DNA of 64,000 nt from Thermoactinomyces vulgaris. GTDB taxonomy: Bacteria; Bacillota; Bacilli; Thermoactinomycetales; Thermoactinomycetaceae. The stretch spans positions 310,001 through 374,000 of the forward strand of contig NZ_REFP01000009.1 in NCBI RefSeq assembly GCF_003688725.1. Direction: 5' to 3'. The position numbers and the translations under genes were made by a program. A model generated the notes under the pieces. That model had not been told where the DNA came from. It ran no database searches and saw only the letters and a program-made list of their open reading frames with translations. The number at the start of each line of letters is the position of its first letter. The stretch's first letter is position 1. This document shows, piece after piece, positions 53,230 to 62,491 of this stretch.

Positions 53230-53342
53230 TTTTTCTTCCTGTGTTCTGTCAATATTGAAACGGGCTGGACGCATTCGGGTTTGGCGGGGAATGGGGATGC
53301 AATAAACCGTTTAATCCTTTTAGACAGAAAGGGGATCGACAG

Positions 53343-54245
53343 ATGGAAAGAAAGGTGACCATCGGGAAAACCGGTCTCACCGTCCATCCCATTGGTTTGG
53401 GGACCAATAAGGTCGGCAGCCAGGCGGGAAAAGAAGTGGTCCAAGCAGCCATTGAAAACGGGATCAATTTTTTGGACACCGCTTATCTGTATGGCCCCGA
53501 ACGGTCGGAAGAGCTGGTTGGGGAGGCGGTGAAAGAAAGCGGCAAACGGACGGATGTGGTGATTGCCACCAAAATCGGCCCCAAATTTGTGAACAATCAG
53601 GTGGTGGCAGACAACACCCCGTCTTTTTTGAAACAGGAAGCCGAAAAAAGCTTGAAGCGTTTAAAAACCGATTACATCGACATTCTCTATATTCATGTTC
53701 CGGATCAGGATACGCCCAAAGAAGAGGCGGTCGGGGCGTTGCAGGAACTGAAGGAAGAAGGGAAGATCCGCGCCATCGGCGTATCCAATTTTTCTCTTGA
53801 ACAGCTGAAAGAGGTCAATCAGGACGGATATGTGGATGTGTATCAGGGAGAATACAATCTGTTGAACCGGCAAGCAGAACGTATCCTGTTCCCTTATCTC
53901 CGTGAGCATCAGATTTCCTTTGTTCCATATTTTCCGCTGGCTTCCGGACTTTTGACCGGAAAATATGATGAAACGTCAACCATTCAGGGATACCGGGCCA
54001 ATCTGCCTTATTTTCAAGGAGAAGCCTACCGCGAGAGTCTGGAAAAAGTGGAGAAATTAAAAGCAATGGCCAAATCCAAAGGGGTCAATACAGCCAATTT
54101 GGCGTTGGCCTGGTGTTTGCACCGGAAAGAAGTGGACGCAATCATCCCGGGGGCCAGAAACCCGGAACAGGTGCTCTCGAATTTGCGAACGTTGGATGTA
54201 ATATTGACAGAGGAAGACATCAAGAAATTGGATACGATCTTTTAA
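53343..54245 (+). CDS. Aldo/keto reductase
   Basis: A 300-residue NADPH-dependent TIM-barrel reductase. Catalytic tetrad in place: Asp and Tyr in FLDTAYLYGPERSEELVGEAV (about 44-50), Lys in VVIATKIGP, and His in ILYIHVPDQ. NADPH contacts: IGVSNFSLEQLKEVNQ and IIPGARNPEQVLSNLRTLD. Good ribosome site (AAAGGGG) before ATG. Related to the YhdN/IolS-type reductases; substrate unknown. Lies alone behind the SDR pseudogene. Confidence 0.9.
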   Translation: MERKVTIGKTGLTVHPIGLGTNKVGSQAGKEVVQAAIENGINFLDTAYLYGPERSEELVGEAVKESGKRTDVVIATKIGPKFVNNQVVADNTPSFLKQEAEKSLKRLKTDYIDILYIHVPDQDTPKEEAVGALQELKEEGKIRAIGVSNFSLEQLKEVNQDGYVDVYQGEYNLLNRQAERILFPYLREHQISFVPYFPLASGLLTGKYDETSTIQGYRANLPYFQGEAYRESLEKVEKLKAMAKSKGVNTANLALAWCLHRKEVDAIIPGARNPEQVLSNLRTLDVILTEEDIKKLDTIF

Positions 54246-54261
54246 TCTGGATCGCGGAAAG

Positions 54262-54308
54262 TGGCAACCTCTCTTTCAAGAATGGAAAGATGGGTTGCCA
54301 TTTTTTTA
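54262..54308 (+). terminator. Intrinsic terminator
   Basis: Stem TGGCAACC / GGTTGCCA with a second inner stem (CTTTC / GAAAG), then ATTTTTTT. Confidence 0.88.
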
Positions 54309-54340
54309 TGGAACCGGGCGGAAAAGCTCCATCGCACCGT

Positions 54341-54357
54341 TTGGCACGGGTTTTGCA
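54341..54357 (+). promoter_or_regulatory. Sigma-54 (RpoN) -24/-12 promoter of the methionine gamma-lyase gene
   Basis: TTGGCAC (54341-54347), five bases, TTGCA (54353-54357): a full match to the sigma-54 consensus TTGGCAC-N5-TTGCW. It ends 39 bases before the ATG at 54397. A sigma-54 activator is encoded next door (55641-57203). Confidence 0.88.
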
Positions 54358-54396
54358 TTTTATTTGCAATGAATGACGGAAAAGGGAGGAACCGAG

Positions 54397-55581
54397 ATGG
54401 AAAAGAACAAATGGGGTTTTTCCACCCAGGCGATTCATGCCGGGGTGCGTCACGGGGAAATGGAAGGATCGTTGGCACCGCCCATTTTTCAAACTTCGAC
54501 ATTTGTGTTTCCCTCGGCGGAAACCGGCGGGAACCGTTTTGCCGGACGGGAGGACGGATTTATTTATACCCGGCTGGGCAACCCGACGGTCCGCCTGTTG
54601 GAAGAGAAAGTGGCGGTGTTGGAAAAAGCGGAAACGGCGTTGGCTTTTTCATCCGGGATGGGAGCGGTTGCCTCGGTTTTGTTGGGAATTTTAAAGGCCG
54701 GGGATCATGTGGTTTGTTCCAAAGGCTTGTACGGATGCACGTACAGTCTGTTTCATTGGTTGCAGGAGCGGTTTCAAATCCGTTTTTCCATGTGTTCGAT
54801 GAAAGAAGAAGCCGCATTGGAAAAGTCGATCCGTCCCGAAACCCGTTGTTTTTATATTGAAACTCCCATGAATCCCACCCTTGAGCTGGTGGATCTGGAA
54901 TGGGCCGCAACTGTGGCCCGCAGGCACGGGATCGTGACCATTGTGGACAATACCCTGATGTCTCCGTATTTGCAGCGTCCGTTGGAATGGGGCTGTGACA
55001 TTGTGTTGCACAGCGCCACCAAATATATCGGCGGTCACGGGGATGTGATTGCCGGGATTGCGGCGGGCCCCCGCCATCTGCTGGAAAACGTGAAAAAAAC
55101 CACCTTGAAAGATTTGGGGGCGGTTTTGTCGCCGATGGATGCCTACCTTTTGATCCGGGGATTGAAAACATTGGAGGTGCGCATGGACCGCCATTGTGAA
55201 AACGCGGGGAAGATCGCCCGTTTTTTGTCGGAACACCCCAAAGTGAAGCAGGTCTTTTACCCGGGGCTTTCTTCTTTCCCTCAGGTTGAGTTGGCCAAAA
55301 AACAAATGCGAAAGCCCGGCGGAGTCATCAGCTTTGAGATGAAGGGCGGATATGAAGCTGCCGTCCGGTTGTTGAATCATGTCTCGCTTTGTAAATTGGC
55401 CGTCAGTCTGGGAGAAACGGATACACTGATTCAGCATCCGGCTTCGATGACCCATGCGGTGGTTCCCCGGAAGGAGCGGCTGAAAATGGGCATTTCCGAC
55501 GGCATGATCCGCCTGTCCGCGGGGATTGAAAACGCAGAGGACATTTTGGCGGATCTGGGGGAAGCGTTTTCATCTGTGTGA
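54397..55581 (+). CDS. Methionine gamma-lyase
   Basis: A 394-residue Cys/Met-metabolism PLP enzyme that splits methionine (or homocysteine) to methanethiol (or H2S), 2-oxobutyrate and ammonia. Visible: STQAIHAGV start, YTRLGNPTVRLLE, SSGMGAVASVLL, the PLP Lys in HSATKYIGGHGD (about Lys209) and TLEVRMDRHCENA. The Cys in LYGCTYSLF (about Cys114) is the residue that marks methionine gamma-lyases against cystathionine gamma-lyases and synthases. ATG at 54397 follows GGGAGG; an earlier ATG at 54373 precedes that site. Behind a sigma-54 promoter; followed by its presumed activator. Confidence 0.88.
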   Translation: MEKNKWGFSTQAIHAGVRHGEMEGSLAPPIFQTSTFVFPSAETGGNRFAGREDGFIYTRLGNPTVRLLEEKVAVLEKAETALAFSSGMGAVASVLLGILKAGDHVVCSKGLYGCTYSLFHWLQERFQIRFSMCSMKEEAALEKSIRPETRCFYIETPMNPTLELVDLEWAATVARRHGIVTIVDNTLMSPYLQRPLEWGCDIVLHSATKYIGGHGDVIAGIAAGPRHLLENVKKTTLKDLGAVLSPMDAYLLIRGLKTLEVRMDRHCENAGKIARFLSEHPKVKQVFYPGLSSFPQVELAKKQMRKPGGVISFEMKGGYEAAVRLLNHVSLCKLAVSLGETDTLIQHPASMTHAVVPRKERLKMGISDGMIRLSAGIENAEDILADLGEAFSSV

Positions 55582-55640
55582 TCGATCTTCCTCTTCCCTT
55601 CCGCTAAGATAAAAGTAAGAGGACGGGAAGGAGGAAACGA

Positions 55641-57203
55641 ATGAAAACAATCGCCCTCTGCATTAAAACCATTGACCGGGTGGGCATGACGCATGAGGTG
55701 ATTTCCTGTCTGTTGGCCGATCATGTCGACATTGAGCGGATGGAGGTGGAATCGGGAAGCATTCATCTGAAAATCCGGGCGGTCCCTTCCGGGGTGTTTA
55801 AAAAACTGACGGAACGGATCAAGCAAATCCCTGGTGTGAAGCAATTAGAACCCATTCAAATTCTTCCGTCCGAAATGCGCGAAGGACAAATGAACACCAT
55901 TTTGGAAACGGTGTCCGAAGGCATGATCCTGGTGGACCAAAAGTTCAAAATTCAGGCGATGAACCGGGCGGCGGCCGAAATGCTGCGCCTTTTTCCGGAG
56001 GATTGGGAAGAAAAGGATCTTCCCGGACTTTGGGGAACGGACCTGAAATGTTGCCGGAAATGTTTTCAGTCGGGGAAAGAACAATTGAATGTCCCGGTAA
56101 CCATCCGCCGCGGTCCGGACATGATTCAAGTGATGGCCAGTTTTATTCCGGTCCGTTCCGGTGAAAAACGGCAGTCCGGTTTGGTGATCGTCATTCGCGA
56201 CATGAAACAAGTCCGCCAATTGCTGCAGTCTGTCAACCGGAAGGGAATGGTCCAGTTTCAGGATATTATCCATCAAAGTGAAACGATGAAAAGGTGCGTG
56301 GAAACGGCCAAAAAGGTGGCACAAATGGAAGCGACCGTTTTATTGCAGGGGGAAAGCGGAACGGGAAAAGAATTGTTTGCGCGGGCCATTCATTTTGAAA
56401 GCCGGCGGGCCAACGGCCCTTTTATTTCCATCAATTGTGCCGCCGTTCCGGAGTCATTGATGGAAAGCGAATGGTTCGGCTATGAGGAGGGGGCGTTCAC
56501 CGGAGCGGGGAAAGGGGGAAAAAAAGGCTTGATGGAATTGGCGCAGGACGGGACGCTGTTTTTGGATGAAATCGGTGAGCTTCCGCTCAATTTGCAAGCC
56601 AAATTATTGAGGGTTTTGGAGGAAAGGGCTTTGAGGCGGGTCGGCGGAAACCGGTGGATTCCTCTCCGCGTGCGGATCATTGCCGCCACCAACCGGGATT
56701 TGGCGGATCTGGTGCACCGGGGCCGGTTCCGCAAAGACTTGTATTACCGCCTTCATGTGATCCCGATCACCATTCCCCCTTTAAGAGAACGCAAAGAAGA
56801 CATCCCGCTTCTGGCTGCTCATTTTCTCCGGGAATTTTGCACCCGTTCCCGCCGTCCGCTTCTTTCTCTTTCATCCCAGGCTTTCCTTCGCCTGCAGGCA
56901 CACTCCTGGCCGGGAAATGTCCGGGAACTGCAAAATGTGATGGAGCGGAGCGTTTACCTTTGTCCGGAAGGAGAAACCGAATTACAAGAAGTTTATCTGA
57001 GCGATGTATTGGATACGGATTGCTCATTTCCCCGGCGCAGTTTGAAAGAACATCTTGCGCAGTATGAAAAAGAACTGGTGCAGGCCGGGATCCGGCGGTT
57101 CAAAAGCATACGGAAAACCGCCCGCCATCTGGGGGTGAGCCATACCACCGTTTTGAACAAGATGAAGAAGTATGGAATTTCCAAAAAAGATATTTTTTAT
57201 TGA
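55641..57203 (+). CDS. Sigma-54-dependent activator with ACT and PAS domains (TyrR-like)
   Basis: A 520-residue enhancer-binding protein. Order: N-terminal ACT-like domain (about 1-75, [19 protein letters not shown]), a PAS domain (about 88-190, containing two nearby Cys pairs in CCRKCFQSG), AAA+ domain with Walker A GESGTGKE (about 237-244), the sigma-54 contact GAFTGA (about 285-290), Walker [11 protein letters not shown], and a Fis/TyrR-type HTH at the end ([23 protein letters not shown]). ACT domains bind amino acids, so it likely senses methionine or another amino acid. Encoded 59 bases after the lyase with its sigma-54 promoter. Confidence 0.92.
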   Translation: MKTIALCIKTIDRVGMTHEVISCLLADHVDIERMEVESGSIHLKIRAVPSGVFKKLTERIKQIPGVKQLEPIQILPSEMREGQMNTILETVSEGMILVDQKFKIQAMNRAAAEMLRLFPEDWEEKDLPGLWGTDLKCCRKCFQSGKEQLNVPVTIRRGPDMIQVMASFIPVRSGEKRQSGLVIVIRDMKQVRQLLQSVNRKGMVQFQDIIHQSETMKRCVETAKKVAQMEATVLLQGESGTGKELFARAIHFESRRANGPFISINCAAVPESLMESEWFGYEEGAFTGAGKGGKKGLMELAQDGTLFLDEIGELPLNLQAKLLRVLEERALRRVGGNRWIPLRVRIIAATNRDLADLVHRGRFRKDLYYRLHVIPITIPPLRERKEDIPLLAAHFLREFCTRSRRPLLSLSSQAFLRLQAHSWPGNVRELQNVMERSVYLCPEGETELQEVYLSDVLDTDCSFPRRSLKEHLAQYEKELVQAGIRRFKSIRKTARHLGVSHTTVLNKMKKYGISKKDIFY

Positions 57204-57312
57204 AATCAGGGATGGATTGGTTACATCTTTCATACATTGTTCAATGCAACAGGAAAAAAAGCTGTTAAAATAACGTTGTCGCTGAAAACACCGTTAGAAA
57301 GGGAAACGACCG

Positions 57313-58386
57313 ATGAAAAAAACCATTTTGTTTACAGGTGGCGGAACCGCCGGCCATGTCATGGTCAACTTGGCACTGATTCCTAAATTTTTGGAAGATG
57401 GCTGGAAAGTGATTTATGTCGGTTCCAAAGACGGAATAGAAAAACAATTAGTTTCCGAACTGAAAGATGTGGAATATTACAGTGTTTCGACCGGAAAACT
57501 GCGCCGGTACTTTGATTGGAACAACTTTAAAGATCCTTTTAAAGTCCTGAAAGGGATTTTTGAAGCATACCGGCTGATTCGCCGCCATAAACCGGGTTTG
57601 ATCTTCTCCAAGGGAGGATTCGTGTCGGTTCCGGTGGTGCTGGGAGGATGGTTGAACCGGGTGCCTGCCATCATTCACGAATCCGACATGACGCCCGGGC
57701 TGGCCAATAAGATTGCCACTCCGTTTGCAACAAAAGTTTGCACCACGTTTCCGGAAACGGCCAAACATTTTTCCAAGGAGAAAGGAAAGTATGTCGGCGC
57801 CATCATCCGGGAAGAATTGAAACACGGGGACCCCGGACGGGGAAGGGAATTGTGCGGATTCACCCAAGAGAAGCCGGTGATCCTGGTCATGGGCGGAAGT
57901 TTGGGGTCTGGCGTTATCAATGAAGTGGTTCGCAACAACTTGGATACGCTTCTAAAGCGGTTTCAAATTGTTCATCTTTGTGGGCGGGGAAAGGTGGACG
58001 AGTCGATTCAAAAACCCGGCTATTGCCAGTTTGAATACTTGTCGGAAGAACTTCCCCATGTCTTGAACATGGCCGACTTTGTCGTGTCGCGTGCCGGATC
58101 CAACGCCATTTTTGAATTCTTGTCGCTGAAAAAACCGATGCTTTTGATTCCGCTTTCCAAAGCCGCCAGCCGCGGGGATCAAATTTTGAATGCGCGTTCT
58201 TTCGAAAAAATGGGCTATGCGGAAGTTTTGATGGAAGAAGACTTGACTGATGAAAGTTTCTTCCAACATCTGGAGAATTTGGTGGAAAATCAGGAAGCCT
58301 ACCGCGAGAAAATGAGCCAAAATTCTCCCGAGCAAAACATGCAAGAAGTGATCCAATTAATCAAATTGACTGCCAAACCGATGTGA
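57313..58386 (+). CDS. murG: MurG-type UDP-GlcNAc:lipid I transferase (isolated copy)
   Basis: A 357-residue peripheral membrane glycosyltransferase that adds GlcNAc to lipid I to make lipid II. Seen: [19 protein letters not shown] at the N-terminus, [46 protein letters not shown], and the acceptor loop [23 protein letters not shown] with a [10 protein letters not shown]. The opening and the location outside a division-cell-wall cluster resemble the Staphylococcus-type and second Bacillus cereus copies. Ribosome site AAAGGGAAA. A second murG in the dcw cluster is possible but outside the window. Confidence 0.9.
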   Translation: MKKTILFTGGGTAGHVMVNLALIPKFLEDGWKVIYVGSKDGIEKQLVSELKDVEYYSVSTGKLRRYFDWNNFKDPFKVLKGIFEAYRLIRRHKPGLIFSKGGFVSVPVVLGGWLNRVPAIIHESDMTPGLANKIATPFATKVCTTFPETAKHFSKEKGKYVGAIIREELKHGDPGRGRELCGFTQEKPVILVMGGSLGSGVINEVVRNNLDTLLKRFQIVHLCGRGKVDESIQKPGYCQFEYLSEELPHVLNMADFVVSRAGSNAIFEFLSLKKPMLLIPLSKAASRGDQILNARSFEKMGYAEVLMEEDLTDESFFQHLENLVENQEAYREKMSQNSPEQNMQEVIQLIKLTAKPM

Positions 58387-58390
58387 AAAG

Positions 58391-58434
58391 AAAAGGTCTC
58401 GTTCCCGGTTGTCACCAGAGGGAAGAGACCTTTT
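58391..58434. terminator. Bidirectional terminator between murG and fruA
   Basis: Perfect 10-bp stem AAAAGGTCTC / GAGACCTTTT between convergent genes; A-run and T-run on both sides. Confidence 0.85.
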
Positions 58435-58439
58435 CAGGT

Positions 58440-60302
58440 TTAACGGATTTTCTTTTTGAAGAAACCGATCAGGACGGCCGTGACGAGCGAACCGGCCAGG
58501 ATGGCGAGAAGATACAAAAGCGGTTGGTTGACCAACGGTATGACAAAAATTCCGCCATGCGGAGCCGGCAAGGTGATGCCGAACATCATGGTGACCGCAC
58601 CGGCCACGGCAGATCCCACAATGCAAGAAGTCAGAACCCGCAGGGGATCGGCGGCGGCAAACGGAATTGCTCCTTCGGTGATGAAAGAAGCGCCCATCAC
58701 GTAATTGGTCAATCCGGATTTGCGCTGTTCGTCAGTGAACTTGTTTTTGAAGAAAGTGGTTGCCAACGCAATGCCGAGCGGCGGAACCATTCCCCCGGCC
58801 ATGACGGCGGCGTGGGGGGCGAGGTTGCCGGCTTCGATGGCGGCGATGCCGAAGGTGAAAGCGGCTTTGTTCACCGGACCGCCCATGTCGACCGCCATCA
58901 TGCCGCCCAAGATCAATCCGAGGATGACGGCATTGGTGCCGCTCATCCCGTTCAGCCAATCCGTCAGCCACTGGTTCAGTGCGGCGACGGGGGTATTGAT
59001 CACTAGCACCATCAACACTCCGGTGATCAGGATGCCGAAAACCGGGTAGAGCAACACCGGTTTAATTCCTTCTAAACTGTCCGGCAAAACGGAAAAAGCT
59101 TTTTTCAATAAAAGGACGACATAACCGGCAAGGAAACCGGCAATCAATCCGCCCAAAAACCCGGCTCCCGCGCTGGCGGCCAAATAGCCTCCGACCACCC
59201 CGGGGGCAAATCCGGGGCGGTCCGCCAGACTGCTGGCGATAAATCCGGCCAAAATCGGAACCAAGAAATGAAACGCTCCTTCGTCTCCTCCGATTTTCAT
59301 CAAAAGTTCTGCCACAGGGCCCTTGGCATCAATGCCTCCAAAGACAAAGGACAACGCAATGAAGATACCGCCGCCCACCACAAAGGGCAGCATATTGCTG
59401 ACCCCGTTCATTAAATGCTTGTAAAACCCGAAGGAAGAAGGCGCTTTCTTTTTCGCACCTCTTGTCTCTTGATGTCCCTGGTAGACCGGGGCGTCCTGTT
59501 TCAAAGCGCGCCGGATGAGGGTTTCGGCCTTGTGAATGCCGTCGGCCACCGGAACCTGAATCACGTGTTTTCCATGAAAGCGATCCATTTCCACTTGCTT
59601 GTCCGCTGCGACGATGATGGCGGTGGCCCGTTTGATTTCGTTTTCTGTCAAACGGTTTTTCACTCCGGTTGAACCATTGGTTTCCACCTTGAGGGAAACT
59701 CCCATTTCTTTCGCTTTGGCGGCCAAGGCATCGGCAGCCATGTAGGTGTGGGCGATGCCGGTGGGGCAAGCGGTGACAGCCAGGATCATAGCTCCGTCGT
59801 CACCGGGTTCTTTTTCGTCTTTCTTTTCTTCTCTGTCCTCATGCCCTTCTGCTTCCTGGCGGCGAACAATGTCCAGCAGTTCTTCTTCGGTTTCGGCCTC
59901 GAGCAAGCGTTTTCTAAAATCTTCATTCATCAGCAACGTGGACAAGCGGGATAACGTCTCCAAATGGGTCTCGTTGGCTCCTTCCGGCGCGGCAATCATG
60001 AAGAATAAGCGGGCCGGGTTGCCGTCCAGCGATTCATATTCGATCCCGGAACGGCTGCGGCCAAAACCAATCGCCGGTGTCCGGACCGCTTTGGTTTTGG
60101 CATGGGGAATCGCGATCCCCTCGCCGATGCCGGTGGATCCTTGCGATTCCCGTTCGAGGATGGCTTCTTTAAACAGATTTTTGTCGGATAAAACCCCGGC
60201 TTGATCCAGCTTGTCCACCAGCTCGTCGATCACGGCAGATTTGGTGGTTGCGCCGAGTTCCATCACGATCGTTTCTTTGGTTAACAAATCGGTGATCTTC
60301 AT
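58440..60302 (-). CDS. fruA: PTS fructose transporter, EIIABC fusion
   Basis: A 620-residue membrane protein that imports fructose and phosphorylates it to fructose 1-phosphate. EIIA (about 1-145) has its His in GIAIPHAKTKAVR; EIIB (about 170-270) has its Cys in VTACPTGIAHTYMAADALA; EIIC (about 295-620) is multi-spanning with GGGIFIALSFVFGG, GFIASSLADRPGFAPGVVGG and GMMAVDMGGPVNKAAF. RBS GAGGTG before ATG at 60302. Third gene of fruRKA. Confidence 0.95.
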   Translation of the reverse strand: MKITDLLTKETIVMELGATTKSAVIDELVDKLDQAGVLSDKNLFKEAILERESQGSTGIGEGIAIPHAKTKAVRTPAIGFGRSRSGIEYESLDGNPARLFFMIAAPEGANETHLETLSRLSTLLMNEDFRKRLLEAETEEELLDIVRRQEAEGHEDREEKKDEKEPGDDGAMILAVTACPTGIAHTYMAADALAAKAKEMGVSLKVETNGSTGVKNRLTENEIKRATAIIVAADKQVEMDRFHGKHVIQVPVADGIHKAETLIRRALKQDAPVYQGHQETRGAKKKAPSSFGFYKHLMNGVSNMLPFVVGGGIFIALSFVFGGIDAKGPVAELLMKIGGDEGAFHFLVPILAGFIASSLADRPGFAPGVVGGYLAASAGAGFLGGLIAGFLAGYVVLLLKKAFSVLPDSLEGIKPVLLYPVFGILITGVLMVLVINTPVAALNQWLTDWLNGMSGTNAVILGLILGGMMAVDMGGPVNKAAFTFGIAAIEAGNLAPHAAVMAGGMVPPLGIALATTFFKNKFTDEQRKSGLTNYVMGASFITEGAIPFAAADPLRVLTSCIVGSAVAGAVTMMFGITLPAPHGGIFVIPLVNQPLLYLLAILAGSLVTAVLIGFFKKKIR

Positions 60303-60317
60303 TGGATTTGCACCTCC

Positions 60318-61235
60318 TCAAAGCGCCTCAATGTCAATTTCCTGTCGTAATTGTTCAACCTGTTCTTTGGTGCACAAGTCGGGCGAAAACGCGGTTGCAC
60401 TGCCGGCAGCCACGGCGGTTTTGAATGCGGAGACCGCATCGTTGGTTTTCTCATAGTCAGCGAGAAAGGCGGCAACCATCGAATCGCCCGCCCCGACCGG
60501 GTGAACCACGGTGCCTTTGGGAACGGTGGAGCGATATGTCGCATCCTCTGTAAACAAAAGCGCTCCTTGGCCGGCCATTGATACGATCACATGGGCTGCC
60601 CCCGCTTGTTGCAGCTTGCGTCCGTAAACAACCACCTCTTCCATGGTGTTTAAACGGACACCATACAATTGGCCCAGTTCATGGTGATTGGGCTTCAACA
60701 AAAAAACGGGACGGTTGGCCGCTCTTTTTAATGCCGGACCGGCAACGTCAACAGCGACACGGACGCCGCGGGCGCTAAGTATTGCGGCCCATTCCTCATA
60801 GACGGAAGGGGACAGCGACGGGGGAATGCTGCCGGACATCACCACGGTGTCTCCCGGCCGGACTTGTTCCAGCTGTTCGTTTAATTGCTGAAACGCTACC
60901 GGAGGGATCGCCGGCCCTTGGCCATTGATTTCCGTTTCCTCGTTTGCCCCGGTTTTGAGCTTGATGTTGATGCGCGTATCTTCGTTGACGCGGATCCACC
61001 GGGCAGAAATGCCTTCCCGTCGCAACGCTTCTTCAATAAACCTTCCGGTAAATCCGCCCACAAAGCCGAGAGCCGTGGTTTCGGCCCCCAGCCGGTGCAA
61101 CACGCGAGCCACGTTGATCCCTTTGCCCCCGGGGTATTTTTGTTCTTTCTTCATCCGGTTGACTTGATGGAGTTGCAAGGTTTCCACTTCAACCACAAAA
61201 TCGATGGAAGGATTCAATGTAATGGTATAAATCAT
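60318..61235 (-). CDS. fruK: 1-phosphofructokinase
   Basis: A 305-residue PfkB-family kinase making fructose 1,6-bisphosphate from fructose 1-phosphate. Visible PfkB motifs: GGKGINVARVLHRLG (about 37-51) and VVHPVGAGDSMVAAFLADY (about 241-259) with the catalytic Asp; also the NPSIDFVVEVETLQL start. Start overlaps the fruR stop by four bases (ATGA); fruA follows after 15 bases. Confidence 0.95.
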   Translation of the reverse strand: MIYTITLNPSIDFVVEVETLQLHQVNRMKKEQKYPGGKGINVARVLHRLGAETTALGFVGGFTGRFIEEALRREGISARWIRVNEDTRINIKLKTGANEETEINGQGPAIPPVAFQQLNEQLEQVRPGDTVVMSGSIPPSLSPSVYEEWAAILSARGVRVAVDVAGPALKRAANRPVFLLKPNHHELGQLYGVRLNTMEEVVVYGRKLQQAGAAHVIVSMAGQGALLFTEDATYRSTVPKGTVVHPVGAGDSMVAAFLADYEKTNDAVSAFKTAVAAGSATAFSPDLCTKEQVEQLRQEIDIEAL

Positions 61236-61987
61236 GCCTGATCAACCTCAAATACATAAGTTTTTTGTGCAAGTTTTTCTTTGATCTCCGAGGAAAGAGG
61301 AAGTGTAATCAAGGAGGCTTCTTCCAAATCAGCGAATTTGGCAAAAGAAACTTCCGATAACTTGCTGGGATCGGCCAACACAAACGCCTGACTGGAAAGT
61401 TGAAGCGCTTTTTGTTTCAGGCAGGCTTCTTCGGGATCCGGCGTCGTGTATCCAAAATCCGGATGGATGCCGTTGGTTCCCAAAAAACACTGATCAAAGC
61501 GGTAACGTTCGATTCCTTGGAGTGCCACGGCTCCGATCAGCGCTTTGGTGGATGATTTCATTTTCCCGCCCAAAACATAGGCCTCGATGTCATATTCAAC
61601 CAGCCGTTCCAAATGCGTCATTCCATTGGTGACCACTGTGACTTGTTTTCCGGCCAGCGCCGGGATCATTTCAAGCGTGGTGCTGCCGGCATCGAGATAG
61701 ATGCAAGCTCCCTGATCGACAAAGGAACCGGCAAAGAGAGCGATTTCTTTTTTCTCGGGGGTGTGCCGAATCGCTTTTTCTTGAATGGGCATTTCCAAAC
61801 CTTTGTTTTGAAGCAGCGCTGCACCGCCGTGAACCCGTTTTAAAAGATGTTGTTGCTGCAATTGATCCAGGTCGCGGCGGATGGTGGATTCGGAAGCGCC
61901 GGTTAAATGAACCAATTCCTGCACTTTTACGATACCTTGCCTTTTTAATAAACTCAGAATGAATTGGTGACGTTGGGGTGTAAGCGT
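61232..61987 (-). CDS. fruR: DeoR-family fructose operon regulator, start codon apparently ACG
   Basis: A regulator of about 251 residues. Helix-turn-helix VQELVHLTGASESTIRRDLDQL (about 22-43) and the DeoR sensor domain with FVDQGACIYLDAGSTTLEMIPAL and VVTNGMTHLERLVEY. The HTH needs residues upstream of the GTG at 61924: the frame stays open and reads LTPQRHQFILSLLKRQGIV back to codon 61985, as in typical FruR (M-L-T-P-x-R-H). But no ATG/GTG/TTG lies there; the codon in the Met place is ACG (61987-61985), with GAGGTG correctly upstream, and ATC is next before it. Either a mutated or non-canonical start, or a sequence error. First gene of fruRKA. Confidence 0.8.
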   Translation of the reverse strand, partial: TLTPQRHQFILSLLKRQGIVKVQELVHLTGASESTIRRDLDQLQQQHLLKRVHGGAALLQNKGLEMPIQEKAIRHTPEKKEIALFAGSFVDQGACIYLDAGSTTLEMIPALAGKQVTVVTNGMTHLERLVEYDIEAYVLGGKMKSSTKALIGAVALQGIERYRFDQCFLGTNGIHPDFGYTTPDPEEACLKQKALQLSSQAFVLADPSKLSEVSFAKFADLEEASLITLPLSSEIKEKLAQKTYVFEVDQA

Positions 61988-62017
61988 GATCCATCACCTC
62001 GCTTCGGCCTTTTCTTG

Positions 62018-62080
62018 ATTGTATCGAAAAAAGAGAGCAAAAACAATCATTTTAAATCATAACCAATCAAAAACAATCAA
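62018..62080 (-). promoter_or_regulatory. fruR promoter with four phased AATCA decamers
   Basis: Minus-strand -10 TACAAT (62023-62018), 17-base spacer, -35 TTGTTT (62046-62041). At and upstream of the -35, four consecutive ten-base units (62041-62080) each end in AATCA plus one base (62045, 62055, 62065, 62075), one helical turn apart. A likely DeoR-type operator array for FruR. Confidence 0.65.
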
Positions 62081-62491
62081 AAAACAGGATCAAAGAAGGA
62101 GATTGCGCTGTTAATTTACTGGGTAAAATAAGAAATACAGAGAAAAAAAAGATATAGAGACAATATTTGAAGGATGTTTGAGTAATAAACAAAGTATTTT
62201 AATTTAATACATAAAATATTTAATAAAGATGCGGAGCATGGGATTAAACATTGATTGTTATTTGTAAAATTCGAAAAAATATCCGACTCGAAATAAAGAT
62301 GTGAAAGCGGTGTTTCGATTGTTTTTTTCAAGATGAAACCGGGGGCTTGTTTTTTGGGATGAAAGTTAAAAATAGAAATTGGTATAAATTACAATCCATA
62401 AAATGTTAATTTTTATATATTTATTTCTTTATAAAATAAAATGAATGAAGTAATATAGAGTTAACCAACAATCCGAAAGGAAAGATCGGCT
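62081..62491. other. AT-rich intergenic region upstream of the XRE-TPR gene
   Basis: No gene is seen in 410 bases. It contains poly-A/T tracts and an AT-rich zone (62390-62460) likely holding the promoter of the regulator at 62492, but no clear hexamer pair. 62302-62317 TGAAAGCGGTGTTTCG is a poor CcpA cre-like site. Confidence 0.5.

Noticed and set aside
52111-53274. A 387-codon minus frame over the SDR gene
   Set aside because: Shadow of the recognisable SDR motifs on the plus strand; no family similarity.
54397-55581. Cystathionine gamma-synthase or gamma-lyase
   Set aside because: The active-site LYGCTYSLF Cys is the methionine gamma-lyase hallmark, and the sigma-54/ACT context fits catabolism of methionine.
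62302-62317. TGAAAGCGGTGTTTCG as a CcpA cre site for fru
   Set aside because: The right half has wrong spacing and it is some 280 bases from the fru promoter; too weak.
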